From the NCBI GenBank assembly GCA_005880175.1, contig VBJR01000019.1:1-30308 (forward strand): a stretch of 30,308 bases of DNA. The letters are read 5' to 3'. Position numbers and translations under genes: made by a program. The stretch is from Chloroflexota bacterium. Its GTDB lineage: Bacteria > Chloroflexota > Dormibacteria > Dormibacterales > Dormibacteraceae. Shown here piece by piece: positions 1 through 7,918 of the stretch; position 1 is the first letter of the stretch, and each line of letters starts with the position of its first letter. The notes beneath the pieces are model-generated. The model saw nothing but the letters and a program-made list of their open reading frames with translations, was not told where the DNA came from and made no database searches.

Positions 1-733
1 CGGCGGCGATGGTGCTGGCGCCCCCGAGCTCGTGCCAGCTGACGATGTTCGGCACCGCCTTGTTGGCGATCGCATCGTCGAGGAACGGGGTCATCAGGTT
101 GACGTCCCAGTGCGTGAAGCTGGGGCCCTGGATGGGCGTCGTGGGGTCCTTGGACCGGACCTCGGCGTAGGTGCGGGCCCAGCCAGCGTCGAAGCTCCCG
201 GCGTTGGTGGTGTCCCAGGTGAAGTCGGGCTCGTTCCACAGCTCCCAGGCCGCGATGTTGGTGGCGCCGGAGGCGCGCACCTTCGCCAGCTGCGTGTCCA
301 CGGCTGACAGCCAGTTGCTCCAGCTGATCCACTTGTAGGGAAAGTTCGGGTACCAGTCCGGCATCCGGATGACCACCTTCGCGCCCGCCTTCGCGGCCTC
401 CGGGGCGACGACCAGCGCGTCACCGCCCGGCACGGGCTCGCCGTTGGGCAGCTGCGAGCCGCCGGGCGCCATCTGGACGAACGTGTTCGGGTGCAGCGGC
501 TCGACCAGGCTGTCGGCCGGGATGGTGGCCGTGTCCAGGCCGTAGAGACCGCCGGAGGCGACGTGGGTGACCGCCCGCAGCGGCTGGTTCGCATTGACGA
601 CGAGGGTGGTGGCAGACGTGGGGGATGCCTGCGCCGGGAACGTGCCCAGCGTTGCCGCGCCGGCGGCCAGGGCCAGGGCGCCGAGGACGGCGGCGACGCG
701 TCGGCTGGGGCGCGGGAGCATGTCCCGGTACAT
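1..733 (-). CDS. Secreted glycoside hydrolase, GH39/GH5-like (partial, runs off left edge)
   Basis: Reading the minus strand from ATG at 733 gives 244 codons that continue past base 1, so only the N-terminal part is present. Residues 1-36 form a signal peptide: a short basic start, an Ala/Leu-rich core and a cleavage site near AQA-S, so the enzyme is exported. Residue 168 is the Glu of a WELWNEPD motif. In clan GH-A TIM-barrel glycosidases the NEP Glu is the acid/base catalyst. A later SWHELGG motif lies near the edge. The second catalytic Glu would lie outside the window. ATG 733 was chosen over ATG 721 because a GGAGG ribosome site lies 9 nt upstream. The family and substrate cannot be fixed from half a protein; plant or fungal polysaccharide is a guess. 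Two palindromes at 767-802 upstream could be operators. Confidence 0.75.
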   Translation of the reverse strand, partial: MYRDMLPRPSRRVAAVLGALALAAGAATLGTFPAQASPTSATTLVVNANQPLRAVTHVASGGLYGLDTATIPADSLVEPLHPNTFVQMAPGGSQLPNGEPVPGGDALVVAPEAAKAGAKVVIRMPDWYPNFPYKWISWSNWLSAVDTQLAKVRASGATNIAAWELWNEPDFTWDTTNAGSFDAGWARTYAEVRSKDPTTPIQGPSFTHWDVNLMTPFLDDAIANKAVPNIVSWHELGGASTIAA

Positions 734-766
734 CGTCTCTTCCCTCCGTGGAATCCAAAATCGCCG

Positions 767-802
767 TTGTCCGAATTTTCGACAAGCCGTCGATATGTCG
801 AC
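767..802. promoter_or_regulatory. Two palindromes upstream of the glycoside hydrolase
   Basis: Bases 767-785 read TTGTCCGAATTTTCGACAA, an imperfect 19-bp palindrome with perfect TTGTC/GACAA ends. Bases 789-802 read GTCGATATGTCGAC, with perfect GTCGA/TCGAC arms. They lie 34-70 bp upstream of the hydrolase ATG at 733, which is a usual place for operators of sugar-responsive repressors such as the LacI family. The regulator and the role are inferred. Confidence 0.35.
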
Positions 803-950
803 TCCAAAGAGGGATGGTTCATCAGGCCGCGGATGCTGTCAACCGACGAACCTGGCCGGCCGCCACATCCTCGGCACCAGCCCGGCGAGCGCACGGGTCC
901 ACATCGTGGCCGGCGGCCCTGCCCGGCCCTGCGCGGCCTCGGCCGCGACC

Positions 951-956
951 TATCGT
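951..956 (+). promoter_or_regulatory. Putative -10 box for a leaderless sigma-factor mRNA
   Basis: TATCGT ends 6 nt before the GTG at 963, so transcription would begin at or next to the start codon. A GGAGG at 957-961 is too close to the GTG (1 nt) to act as a normal ribosome site. No clear -35 box is visible. Confidence 0.3.
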
Positions 957-962
957 GGAGGC

Positions 963-1868
963 GTGCTGGTCGACGACGCCCGCGTCGCCGCGTTCGCCGA
1001 GCTGCGGCCGCTGCTCTTCTCGGTCGCCTACCGGCTGCTGGGCCAGGCGAGCGACGCCGAGGACGCGGTGCAGGAGGCGTGGCTCCGCTACGCCGCCCAC
1101 GCGAACGACGTGCGCGACCCCCGCGCGTGGCTCCTCCGCACCGTGACCCGCCTGAGCCTCGATCAGCTGAGCTCGGCCCGGGCCCGCCGGGAGCGCTACG
1201 TCGGGCCCTGGCTGCCCGAGCCGGTGCTGACGGGCGCCGGGGTCGCCGAGGACCCGCTGGAGCTGGTCGAGCGTCGCGAGCTGCTCTCGCTGGGTGCCCT
1301 CGCCATGCTCGAACGCCTCTCCGCGCCGGAGCGCGCGGTGCTCGTGCTGCGCGAAGCGCTCGAGCTGTCCCACGCCGAGATCGCCGACGCCATCGGGGTC
1401 AGCGAGGGCGGCTCCCGCCAGCTGCTGGCCCGGGCCAGGCGCCGGATCGCCTCCTCGCACGCCCGCGCCACGCCGTCGGCGGAGGTGCACCGGCCGCTGG
1501 CGGACGCGCTCGTGGCGGCGTTCCGGGCGGGCGACGTGAGCACCCTGGTGGCCGTCCTCCGCGAGGACGTCGTGGCGCTCACCGACGGCGGCGGCGAGGC
1601 GCTGGCCGCGCGCCGTCCGGTGCTCGGCAGGGATCGCGTGCTGCGCCTCTTCGCCGGCCTGCTGGCGAAGGCGCCGCCCGAGCTGCGCGTCGCCACGGTC
1701 GGCGTGAACGGCACGCCCGGCCTGGTCGTGCACGCGGGCGACGGTCCGATCCAGGTGGTGCAGATCGTCACCGACCCCGGCGGCCGCATCGCCGAGATCC
1801 TGTTCGTGCTCGCGCCGAGCAAGCTGGCGTTCGCGCGGCGGCAGCGGCCTCGCCTCGGTCCGGACTGA
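963..1868 (+). CDS. ECF41-family RNA polymerase sigma factor with SnoaL-like C-terminal domain
   Basis: This 301-residue protein has sigma region 2 at about residues 12-75 (AEDAVQEAWLRY), region 4 at about 110-165 (helix-turn-helix with LSHAEIADAIGVSEGG) and a C-terminal SnoaL/NTF2-like extension from about residue 180. ECF41 signatures are visible: WLPEP (83-87) between the sigma regions, a DGGG motif (208-211) and a PSKL motif (285-288) matching the family's NPDKL tail motif. In ECF41 factors the fused C-terminal domain controls activity, and no separate anti-sigma factor is needed. The neighbouring CMD gene is the usual ECF41 partner and carries a matching promoter. GTG 963 was chosen because homology begins there; longer upstream reading frame has no family features. 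Confidence 0.9.
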   Translation: MLVDDARVAAFAELRPLLFSVAYRLLGQASDAEDAVQEAWLRYAAHANDVRDPRAWLLRTVTRLSLDQLSSARARRERYVGPWLPEPVLTGAGVAEDPLELVERRELLSLGALAMLERLSAPERAVLVLREALELSHAEIADAIGVSEGGSRQLLARARRRIASSHARATPSAEVHRPLADALVAAFRAGDVSTLVAVLREDVVALTDGGGEALAARRPVLGRDRVLRLFAGLLAKAPPELRVATVGVNGTPGLVVHAGDGPIQVVQIVTDPGGRIAEILFVLAPSKLAFARRQRPRLGPD

Positions 1869-1941
1869 GCCGGATCGCACCGGCGACATGCGGATCGGGC
1901 CCGTCGTTCCGCTCGCGCGGTGGAATCCGGCTGAGCCGGGC

Positions 1942-1968
1942 TGTCACGAATCGGATCGCCGCGCCGTC
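1942..1968 (+). promoter_or_regulatory. ECF41-type promoter driving the CMD gene
   Basis: TGTCACG (1942-1948) and CGTC (1965-1968) are separated by exactly 16 bp. The ECF41 consensus I recall is TGTCACA-N16-CGTC, so only the last base of the -35 element differs. The ATG at 1978 is 9 nt beyond the -10 element, so the transcript would be leaderless or nearly so. The adjacent ECF41 gene is the expected activator. Confidence 0.75.
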
Positions 1969-1977
1969 CGAGGGTCC

Positions 1978-2538
1978 ATGGCACGAATCCCGCTCGACAC
2001 GACGACCACGAGCCTCACCGCCCGCCTGGCCGCCTGGTTCAGCAGACGCCGGCTCGGCAGGGTAGCGGATCCGCTGGCGGCCTGGTCGCACCACACCGGC
2101 GTCCTGCTGACGCTCGTGCGCCTGGAGATGCGCGTCCAGCGCTGGCGGCGCCTGGACACGACCCTCCAGGCGCTGGCGGTGATGGCCTCGGCGGCCCGTA
2201 TCGGCTGCGCCTGGTGCATGGACTTCGGCTACTGGGAGTTCCACCACCGGCGTGTCGATCCGCGCAAGCTCGAGGAGATCCCGCGGTGGCGGTCCAGCCC
2301 GGTCTACAGCGACCTGGAGCGCCTGGTGCTGGAGTACGCGGAGGCGATGACGGAGACCCCGCCGGCCGTCACGGACGAGCTGGTCGCGCGACTCCGTGAG
2401 CACCTGGACGACGCCAGCGTGGTCGAGCTGACGTCGCTGGTCGCGCTGGAGAACATGCGCTCCAGGTCGAACGCGGCGCTGGGCCTCACCAGCCAGGGCT
2501 TCAAGGCCGAGTGCGAGCTGCGGCCCCGGCCGGCCTGA
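1978..2538 (+). CDS. Carboxymuconolactone decarboxylase / AhpD-like protein (ECF41 partner)
   Basis: This 186-residue protein belongs to the CMD/AhpD-like fold. The redox-type CxxC motif is at C77-A-W-C80, followed by MDFGYWEFHH with histidines at 89-90. AhpD-like proteins use such a pair in thiol-based peroxide or alkyl-hydroperoxide metabolism; the true substrate in ECF41 loci is unknown. The protein appears cytoplasmic, with no signal peptide. It lies 109 bp after the ECF41 sigma gene and is almost certainly its target, because an ECF41 promoter sits directly before the ATG. ATG 1978 was preferred to upstream codons because the promoter lies between them. A GAGGG 3 nt before the ATG is too close to be a strong ribosome site. 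Confidence 0.88.
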   Translation: MARIPLDTTTTSLTARLAAWFSRRRLGRVADPLAAWSHHTGVLLTLVRLEMRVQRWRRLDTTLQALAVMASAARIGCAWCMDFGYWEFHHRRVDPRKLEEIPRWRSSPVYSDLERLVLEYAEAMTETPPAVTDELVARLREHLDDASVVELTSLVALENMRSRSNAALGLTSQGFKAECELRPRPA

Positions 2539-2576
2539 CGCCCGGGCGGCCTCGCGAACGCCGAGGAACCATCCGC

Positions 2577-2582
2577 TACCCT
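2577..2582 (+). promoter_or_regulatory. Putative -10 box before the WXG100-like operon
   Basis: TACCCT is followed 7 nt later by ATG at 2590, which opens a 19-codon frame overlapping the start of the next gene. This is the same spacing as the other putative leaderless starts in the window. No -35 box is evident. Confidence 0.3.
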
Positions 2583-2589
2583 ATCGCAA

Positions 2590-2649
2590 ATGTTTCTGGG
2601 GGGCAGGGACATCGCGGCAGGCGCCGGGCTGAGGGCGCGCCGTGGCTGA
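2590..2649 (+). CDS. Possible 19-residue leader peptide
   Basis: ATG at 2590, 7 nt after TACCCT, opens a 19-codon frame (begins MFLGGRD, ends RARRG) that stops at 2647-2649, 8 nt inside the start of the WXG100-like gene at 2642. If translated it could couple ribosomes to that gene. There is no homology evidence and it may be chance. Confidence 0.2.
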   Translation: MFLGGRDIAAGAGLRARRG

Positions 2650-3808
2650 GCGCGTCCTCACGACCGATCAGGCGGTCCGCGCCGCGAAGGCGATGCAGCA
2701 GCTCCTCGACGGTCATCTCGTCACCAACCTGCAGGCGGTCCGGGCGAGCGGCTCGGCGCTGAGCAACCCGGCCGTCTGGGACGGTCCCGCGGCGCGCGAC
2801 TTCCGGACCACCTGGCCCGGAACCCGCGCCGCGCTGGACCAGGCCCTCACGCAGGTGCAGGCCATGCAGAGCCAGGCGGTCCAGGTCACCCGGGCGATCG
2901 AGCTGGCCGGCACCCAGGGCGCGCTGGGCGGCGGCGGGAGCAGTCCCGCGCGGCTGCTGAACCTCGGGCCCGCGCTCTACGACGCCTCCCACCTCGCGCT
3001 GCAGTCCTACTACCGCGCGGCCCAGGCGACGTGGAACCGGCCGAGCACGCTGCTCGACCACTTCCAGCGGCACTGGTCCGACGTGTGGGCCGCCTCCAGG
3101 GAGGAGTACGCGACCGCCGCCACCCGGTTCCTGCAGGACGCCCAGGCGGCCGGCTACGACGTCAAGATCGCCGGCAACACGCTGCGAGTGTGGGACCCCG
3201 CGACCAGGACGTTCGCCGCGTACTCGCTCGACGGCAAGACGCGGACGATCTTCAAGCCCGACCCGGCCCGGTTCCCCGGCGACTCGTACTGGCAGAACCC
3301 GTCCTTCGGACACACGCCGACGGGCACCGAGCTGGCCGACGCGACGGCGGACGCCGCCCGGACCGTCGACGGCGCGGTCACGACGCCGTTCGCCCGGGTC
3401 GGCCAACTGCTCGACAGCCCGCTCGGTCGCACGGCGAGCAAGGGCCTGGCCGTGCTCGGGGCCGCCGGCGACATCTTCACCATCGCCGACCCCTCCCCGA
3501 ACGCGCTGGGCGGGGCGAACACCGAGCGGTGGGCGGCTGCCGCCAACCTGGGGGCGATGGCGGTCACCGCCGGCCCGGTCGCCGGCCTGCTCGCCGCCAA
3601 CGCCGCCACCGACTGGATCCCGGTGGTCGGCGAGGTGACGATGGCGGCCACCGCCGCGTATTTCGTCGGCGACCTCATCTACCAGAACCGCGAGGCGATC
3701 GGGCACGCCTTCTCGACGGCGGAGCACGCGGTGGTGAACGTGGCGTCCTCGGTCGGCCACGACATCGGCAGCGGCCTGTCCCACGCCTGGCACGGACTGT
3801 TCGGATAG
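2642..3808 (+). CDS. WXG100-like protein with Gly/Ala-rich C-terminal domain
   Basis: This 388-residue protein has an N-terminal helical hairpin of about 100 residues with a WDG turn at 46-48, the position and form of the WXG motif in type VII secretion substrates. A middle part (about 115-240) is rich in Trp and Tyr. From about residue 245 to the end it is Gly/Ala-rich and amphipathic to hydrophobic, with possible membrane-inserting helices. This is an ESX/LXG-like layout, and a membrane-active effector is one possibility. No known catalytic toxin motif is seen. No type VII secretion machinery lies in the window. GTG 2642 has GAGGG 6 nt upstream. It is followed after 16 nt by an immunity-like gene. 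Confidence 0.6.
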   Translation: MAERVLTTDQAVRAAKAMQQLLDGHLVTNLQAVRASGSALSNPAVWDGPAARDFRTTWPGTRAALDQALTQVQAMQSQAVQVTRAIELAGTQGALGGGGSSPARLLNLGPALYDASHLALQSYYRAAQATWNRPSTLLDHFQRHWSDVWAASREEYATAATRFLQDAQAAGYDVKIAGNTLRVWDPATRTFAAYSLDGKTRTIFKPDPARFPGDSYWQNPSFGHTPTGTELADATADAARTVDGAVTTPFARVGQLLDSPLGRTASKGLAVLGAAGDIFTIADPSPNALGGANTERWAAAANLGAMAVTAGPVAGLLAANAATDWIPVVGEVTMAATAAYFVGDLIYQNREAIGHAFSTAEHAVVNVASSVGHDIGSGLSHAWHGLFG

Positions 3809-3824
3809 GTGTAGACAGAGCACG

Positions 3825-4913
3825 ATGGCGAACGAGGAGCTGCTGGAGCGGCTGACCGCGGCAGGGGCCGTCGCGCTGGTGCCCCTGACGGACGAGGAGC
3901 TGGAGAGCGTCAGCGCGGACGAGGGGACGCCGTTCCGCCCGGCCGAGCCGCCGGAGGTGACGCGCTCCCTGCCCGACGAGGCCCGGAGCGCGGCGCTCCG
4001 GACGGCGCTCCGCAGCCTGCTGGTCCGGGGGCTGGTCCGGGAGCCGGACGACCAGCAGCTGGACGACGCGGCCGCCAGCGGCCGGCTCGCGCTCGAGGCC
4101 CAGGGCGACCTCGACTCGATCCTCCACGTCCGGCGCAGCCCGACGGCGGTGGTCTTCGTCGGCCAGGAGTCGTACCTGGCCGCCCTCCACGGCTTCCAAG
4201 ACCAGGGCGTCACGGGGTTCCTCGAGGAGCGCATCGACCGGCGCGGGTTCCACCGCTTCACGCTCCGCACCCTGAGCAACGCGACCGACGAGCTGGTCCG
4301 CGTGGTGGACCCCGGACAGCTCACGCCGGAGTCGGTGACGCCGGCCGGCCCGCGGCCGGACATCCCGAAGCAGGTCACCGACTCGATGCGCGAGCTCGGG
4401 CCCGGCATCACGCGGATCGACGCGTACCACCTCCGCCCGGCCGGCTCGCGGAGGACGCAGGTATCGATCGGGATCTCGCCCGACGGGACGTCGGTCGTGC
4501 GCTCGGTGTTCGGCGTCGCCCCCGAGGCGCCGGAGTTCGTCACCGTGGATCGCGAAGGGCTCCGTGAGGCACTGCAGGCGGTGCTGACCGACCAGGACCA
4601 GCCGCCGGCAGAGCGGAGCAACGGTGCACAGCCGCGGCAGGAGCACCCGGTGGCCCCACAGCGGTACCAGTGCCCGGTGTGCGGCTATCCGGACCTGCCC
4701 GAGCCGCCCTACACGGCAGAGAGCGGTGCGTCGTACGACATCTGCCCGTCCTGCGGCTTCGAGTTCGGGTACGACGACGAGGCCCGGGGCGTGACGTTCG
4801 AGGAATGGCGCGCGAAGTGGGTCGCGGGCGGCATGAAGTGGTCGAGCCGCGGCCTCTCGGCGCCGCCCGGGTGGGACCCGGCCGCGCAGCTGCGGACCCT
4901 GGGCGTCCAGTAG
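3825..4913 (+). CDS. Two-domain protein with C-terminal CPxCG zinc ribbon, immunity-like
   Basis: This is a 362-residue protein. Residues 1-260 form an acidic domain that I cannot assign (phrases such as LRSLLVRGLV and RRSPTAVVFVG); it may resemble accessory proteins encoded beside WXG genes. A linker rich in Pro and Gln (about 258-280) leads to a zinc ribbon with C283-P-V-C286 and C307-P-S-C310, then FEFGYDD and FEEWRAKWVAGGMKW. That C-terminal 80-residue module resembles small stand-alone proteins found beside polymorphic toxins and often treated as immunity proteins. Here it is fused to a larger domain. It lies 16 nt after the WXG100-like gene and 2 nt before the phosphoesterase gene, so it is operonic. 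The immunity role is inferred from context. Confidence 0.55.
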   Translation: MANEELLERLTAAGAVALVPLTDEELESVSADEGTPFRPAEPPEVTRSLPDEARSAALRTALRSLLVRGLVREPDDQQLDDAAASGRLALEAQGDLDSILHVRRSPTAVVFVGQESYLAALHGFQDQGVTGFLEERIDRRGFHRFTLRTLSNATDELVRVVDPGQLTPESVTPAGPRPDIPKQVTDSMRELGPGITRIDAYHLRPAGSRRTQVSIGISPDGTSVVRSVFGVAPEAPEFVTVDREGLREALQAVLTDQDQPPAERSNGAQPRQEHPVAPQRYQCPVCGYPDLPEPPYTAESGASYDICPSCGFEFGYDDEARGVTFEEWRAKWVAGGMKWSSRGLSAPPGWDPAAQLRTLGVQ

Positions 4914-4915
4914 TC

Positions 4916-5635
4916 GTGGCCGGTCCCCGAATCGCGATCGTCTCCGACATCCACGGCAACCTCGCGGCGCTCGACGCGGTCGTCGCCGATCTCCAGCGCT
5001 GGGCGCCCGACCTCGTCGTGCAGGGCGGCGACCTGGTCATCGGCGGCCCTCGGCCCGCCGAGTGCGTCGACCGGGTTCGGGAGCTCGGCTGGCCCGGGGT
5101 GATCGGGAACATCGACACCGTCGTTCGGGACGGCCTGCCGCCGGGTATTGAGCCCGGCCTCGCGGCCCGGCTCGACGGGCACGTCGCCTGGAACGCGGAC
5201 CGGCTCGGCGAGGAGCGCGTGGCCTGGCTCCAGACCGCGCCCACGGAGTGGCGGGACGGCGATCGGGTCGCGGTCGTCCACGCCGTGCCGGGCAACCTCT
5301 GGCAGGTGGTGCTGCCGGACGCCGGCGACGCCGACCTCCAGAGCACCTTCGGCCCCCTCGGCGCGCGGGTCGCCGTCTTCTGCCACATCCACGTGCCCTT
5401 CGTCAGGCATGTCGGCAGCCTGACCGTCGCCAACTCGGGCAGCGCCGGCAACCCCTACGACGGCGATCCTCGCGCCTCCTACCTGCTGGTCGAGGACGGC
5501 GCCGTCACGGTCCACCGGGTCGAGTACGACGTCGACCAGGTGGCCGCCGACCTCCGGGCCACCGGCTCGCCCGATCCCGACGTCCTCGCCGCGGCCATCC
5601 GGACGGGCAGTCCGCCCGCCTGGTCGGTGGCCTAG
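4916..5635 (+). CDS. Calcineurin-like metallophosphoesterase (YfcE/MJ0936-like)
   Basis: This 239-residue cytoplasmic protein carries the metallophosphoesterase motifs in order: D11-I-H13-G-N15, G37-G38-D39, G64-N65-I-D67 (usual GNHD with Ile for His), a VVHAVPG His, and a late CHIHVPF motif. These ligate two divalent metals and hydrolyse phosphodiesters or phosphomonoesters; the length fits the small YfcE/MJ0936-type family. The substrate is unknown. GTG 4916 was chosen because the first motif begins ten residues later; it lies 2 nt after the previous stop, so translation is probably coupled. The PNPOx-like gene follows after 4 nt. Confidence 0.85.
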   Translation: MAGPRIAIVSDIHGNLAALDAVVADLQRWAPDLVVQGGDLVIGGPRPAECVDRVRELGWPGVIGNIDTVVRDGLPPGIEPGLAARLDGHVAWNADRLGEERVAWLQTAPTEWRDGDRVAVVHAVPGNLWQVVLPDAGDADLQSTFGPLGARVAVFCHIHVPFVRHVGSLTVANSGSAGNPYDGDPRASYLLVEDGAVTVHRVEYDVDQVAADLRATGSPDPDVLAAAIRTGSPPAWSVA

Positions 5636-5639
5636 CACC

Positions 5640-6101
5640 GTGCCCGCCTGGCGCGACATCGAGCGCGACGCCCCCGACTTCGCCGCGAAGGTCAGGGCCC
5701 GCTTCGACGCGGGCACCCACAAGACCATCGCCACGCTGCGCCGGGACGGCGCGCCCCGCATCAGCGGCACCGAGCTCCAGTTCGAGGACGGCGAGGCGAC
5801 GCTCGGCATCATGGACGGCTCGGTCAAGCTCCTCGACGTGCGTCGCGATCCCCGCGTCGCCGTCCACAGCCCGACGCCGGAGCCGCCCAAGGACGACCCC
5901 AGCGCCTGGGTCGGCGACGCCAAGCTCGCCGGCACCGCCGTGGAGGTCCCGCCGCCGCCGGACAACCCGCACGAGGGCGCCGGCTTCTTCCGCCTCGACA
6001 TCACCGAGGCCGTGCTGACCTACGTCGGCACGCCCGCCGACCACCTCGTCATCGAGTCCTGGCACCCGGGACGGGGCTGGCAGCGGCGGACCCGCCGCTG
6101 A
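5640..6101 (+). CDS. Pyridoxamine 5'-phosphate oxidase-like FMN-binding protein
   Basis: This 153-residue protein has the split-barrel flavin-binding fold. Residues about 20-75 include HKTIATLRRDGAPRISGTEL and GSVKLLDVRRDPRVAVH, the strand pattern of PNPOx-like proteins in which the Arg and Lys side chains hold FMN or F420 phosphate. The family includes flavin or F420-dependent reductases; the substrate here is unknown. It starts with GTG 4 nt after the phosphoesterase stop and is the last gene of the forward run. Its end is only 4 nt from the end of the convergent peptidase gene, and no terminator hairpin fits between them. Confidence 0.85.
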   Translation: MPAWRDIERDAPDFAAKVRARFDAGTHKTIATLRRDGAPRISGTELQFEDGEATLGIMDGSVKLLDVRRDPRVAVHSPTPEPPKDDPSAWVGDAKLAGTAVEVPPPPDNPHEGAGFFRLDITEAVLTYVGTPADHLVIESWHPGRGWQRRTRR

Positions 6102-6105
6102 GCCG

Positions 6106-7779
6106 TCACAGCAGGTGCGCCCGCCGGGCGCCATCCAGCACCGCCTGCCGCTCCGAGGAGTCCAGGGTGCCGCACGCCGCCGTCGCCGGCGCGGCGCCGG
6201 CCGGCCCGGCCACCGACACGGCCTGCCGGTAGGCCCCGACCCGTCCGGCAGCCGAACGTGCCGTCGCCGAAGTCCCAGACGTACCGCAGGCCGCCGCCCG
6301 CCGGGTCCGCGCTGAACCCGCCGTCGAACGACACCGCCGTCGTGCTCGGGGCCGCGGGGCTCGTCTCGAAGTAGGCGACCGGCCCGCGCGGCGCCGCCGC
6401 CGCGCCCGCGTACGCGTCACCCGACGCCAGGTAGTCCGTCCACGTCGCCGGCAGCTCCAGCGCCCGCAGCAGCTCCTGGCTGGGGTCGGCGACGCCCTTC
6501 GGCCCGTGCGGCATGCCCGACGCGAACTGGTTCAGGTGCCAGATGTCGTCCAGCGTCGTGTCGTAGCCGGCGTACTGGAAGATCGCCGGCCTGGACGTGT
6601 AGAACGCGGGGTACGGGTTCTCCACGGCGTTGCTGTCGAACGCGCCCAGCACCCCGTAGCCGGGGATGCCCAGGCTGAGGAACGGCACCTGGTCCGTGCG
6701 GCCCAGCGCGTCGTCCTGCACCGGCGAGAAGCGCTGCTGGTCGGCGGCCGAGTACGCGGGCATGGTGCGCGCCCGCGGGTCCGCCGGCGCGAACGTCGCG
6801 ATCGTCAGCGGGTTCTCCAGCGGCACCTGGTGGTCGTACCGGTCGCCCAGCACCTGGAACGCCTGGGTGACCGCGTCCGTCAGCGCCTGCCGGAACGCGA
6901 GGATCGCCGGCATGTTGGCCTGGATGTTCTGCCACGCCTGGCCGGTGTAGATGCTGTTCTGTGCCAGCGGCGACGCGTTGATGTTCGTGAACCAGGGGCC
7001 GACGCCGCCGTTGACCAGGTCGTTCAGGTAGTGGTCGGTGCCGAAGTGGAAGGCGGGGTACTCGATGCCGTTCTGGTCCATGTTGGCGACCAGCACGTAC
7101 TGCCCCTGCGGTCCCCTGGGGATCAGGTTGGCCGCGTAGAAGCGCGACCCGTTGAGCCCCGTCTCCTCGGCGTCGAACAGCGTCACCTTGAGCGTGCGCG
7201 CCGGCCAGGTGCCGTTGGCCTCGTACCAGCTCAGCAGCGCCTGGAACTCGGCCATCGTCATCGTCACCCCGGTCGTGGCGTCGTAGGCCGAGCCGTTGCC
7301 GATGTTGCTGCGCATGATCGACTGCAGGCCGTTCGGGTTCAGCTGCCCGGCGTTGATCTGGTTGACGAGGCGGGTCCCGTTGACCGGCGTCGAGTCGGGG
7401 TGCGAGCCGACCAGCACGCGCTGGCCCGCGCACACGGCCCCCGGCAGCGTCACCTCCGCGACGTCCGACTGGAACGGCATGAACGAGAGCTGGAAGTAGT
7501 GGTCGCGGACCGTCACGAACCGGGCCAGGTCGCCCATCGCCCGCTGGCTGGTCATCTGGCCCTTCCAGTGGGCGAAGAACTCTCCGCGCCCGACACCCGG
7601 TAGATGTACGCCGTGCTCATCAGGAACAGCTGGTCGTACAGGTAGCGGGTGTCGATCACCGGCCTCGCCAGCCGATGCCCCTCCGCGACGGCGGCCGGCG
7701 TCCCGCCGCTGACCAGGCCCGCGAGCAGCACCGACAGCACCGCGAGCACGAACGTCAGGCGTCGACGGCTCCTGGACAT
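6106..7779 (-). pseudogene. Secreted M28 zinc peptidase with C-terminal PKD domain, two frameshifts
   Basis: ATG 7779 has a strong GGAGGG site and starts a signal peptide (residues 1 to about 32, ending at AVA). After ..AYIYRVSGAE the frame is lost near 7583-7592 and resumes at EFFAHWKGQM. The main body holds the M28 metal and catalytic residues: SHPDSTP (His, Asp), FDAEETGL (Glu-Glu), NMDQNGI (Asp) and IWHLN (His). A PKD domain (VWDFGDGT) follows, where a second frame break near 6245-6258 leads to GAYRQAVSVAG and the end at 6106. Both breaks also seem to lack residues usually present, so small deletions are more likely than single-base slips. An intact relative would be an exported aminopeptidase. 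A good promoter lies at 7831-7859. Confidence 0.75.
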
Positions 7780-7830
7780 CTCGTCCCTCCTCTCTCCGCG
7801 ACCGTGCGGCTGCTTCCCCGCCTGCCGAGG

Positions 7831-7859
7831 ACGCTACCGGGGCCGCAGGGAGCCGTCAA
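7831..7859 (-). promoter_or_regulatory. Sigma70-type promoter of the M28 peptidase
   Basis: On the minus strand TTGACG (7859-7854) and TAGCGT (7836-7831) are separated by exactly 17 bp. Transcription would start near 7824, giving a leader of about 45 nt that includes the GGAGGG ribosome site before ATG 7779. This is the best housekeeping-type promoter seen in the window. Confidence 0.6.
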
Positions 7860-7870
7860 GGGGAGCCAGC

Positions 7871-7899
7871 GGCCCCTCCCGGCGAAGGAGGGAGGGGCC
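7871..7899. terminator. GC-rich hairpin between two minus-strand genes
   Basis: GGCCCCTCCC (7871-7880) pairs perfectly with GGGAGGGGCC (7890-7899) across a 9-nt loop. It lies about 90 nt downstream of the stop of the minus-strand gene ending at 7987 and just upstream of the peptidase promoter, so it could end that transcript. It has no T-run. Confidence 0.35.
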
Positions 7900-7918
7900 C
7901 CCACCAGCCGCAAACCGA

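Noticed and set aside
814..842. TTGACA (minus strand, 842-837) as -35 box of the glycoside hydrolase
   Set aside because: The matching -10 position reads AACCAT at 17-bp spacing and is no better at 16 or 18.
7552..7592. ATGA overlap in the M28 gene as two coupled genes or programmed frameshifting
   Set aside because: The two pieces together make one M28 protein, the expected residues before EFFAHW are missing, and there is no slippery run. A deletion explains it better.
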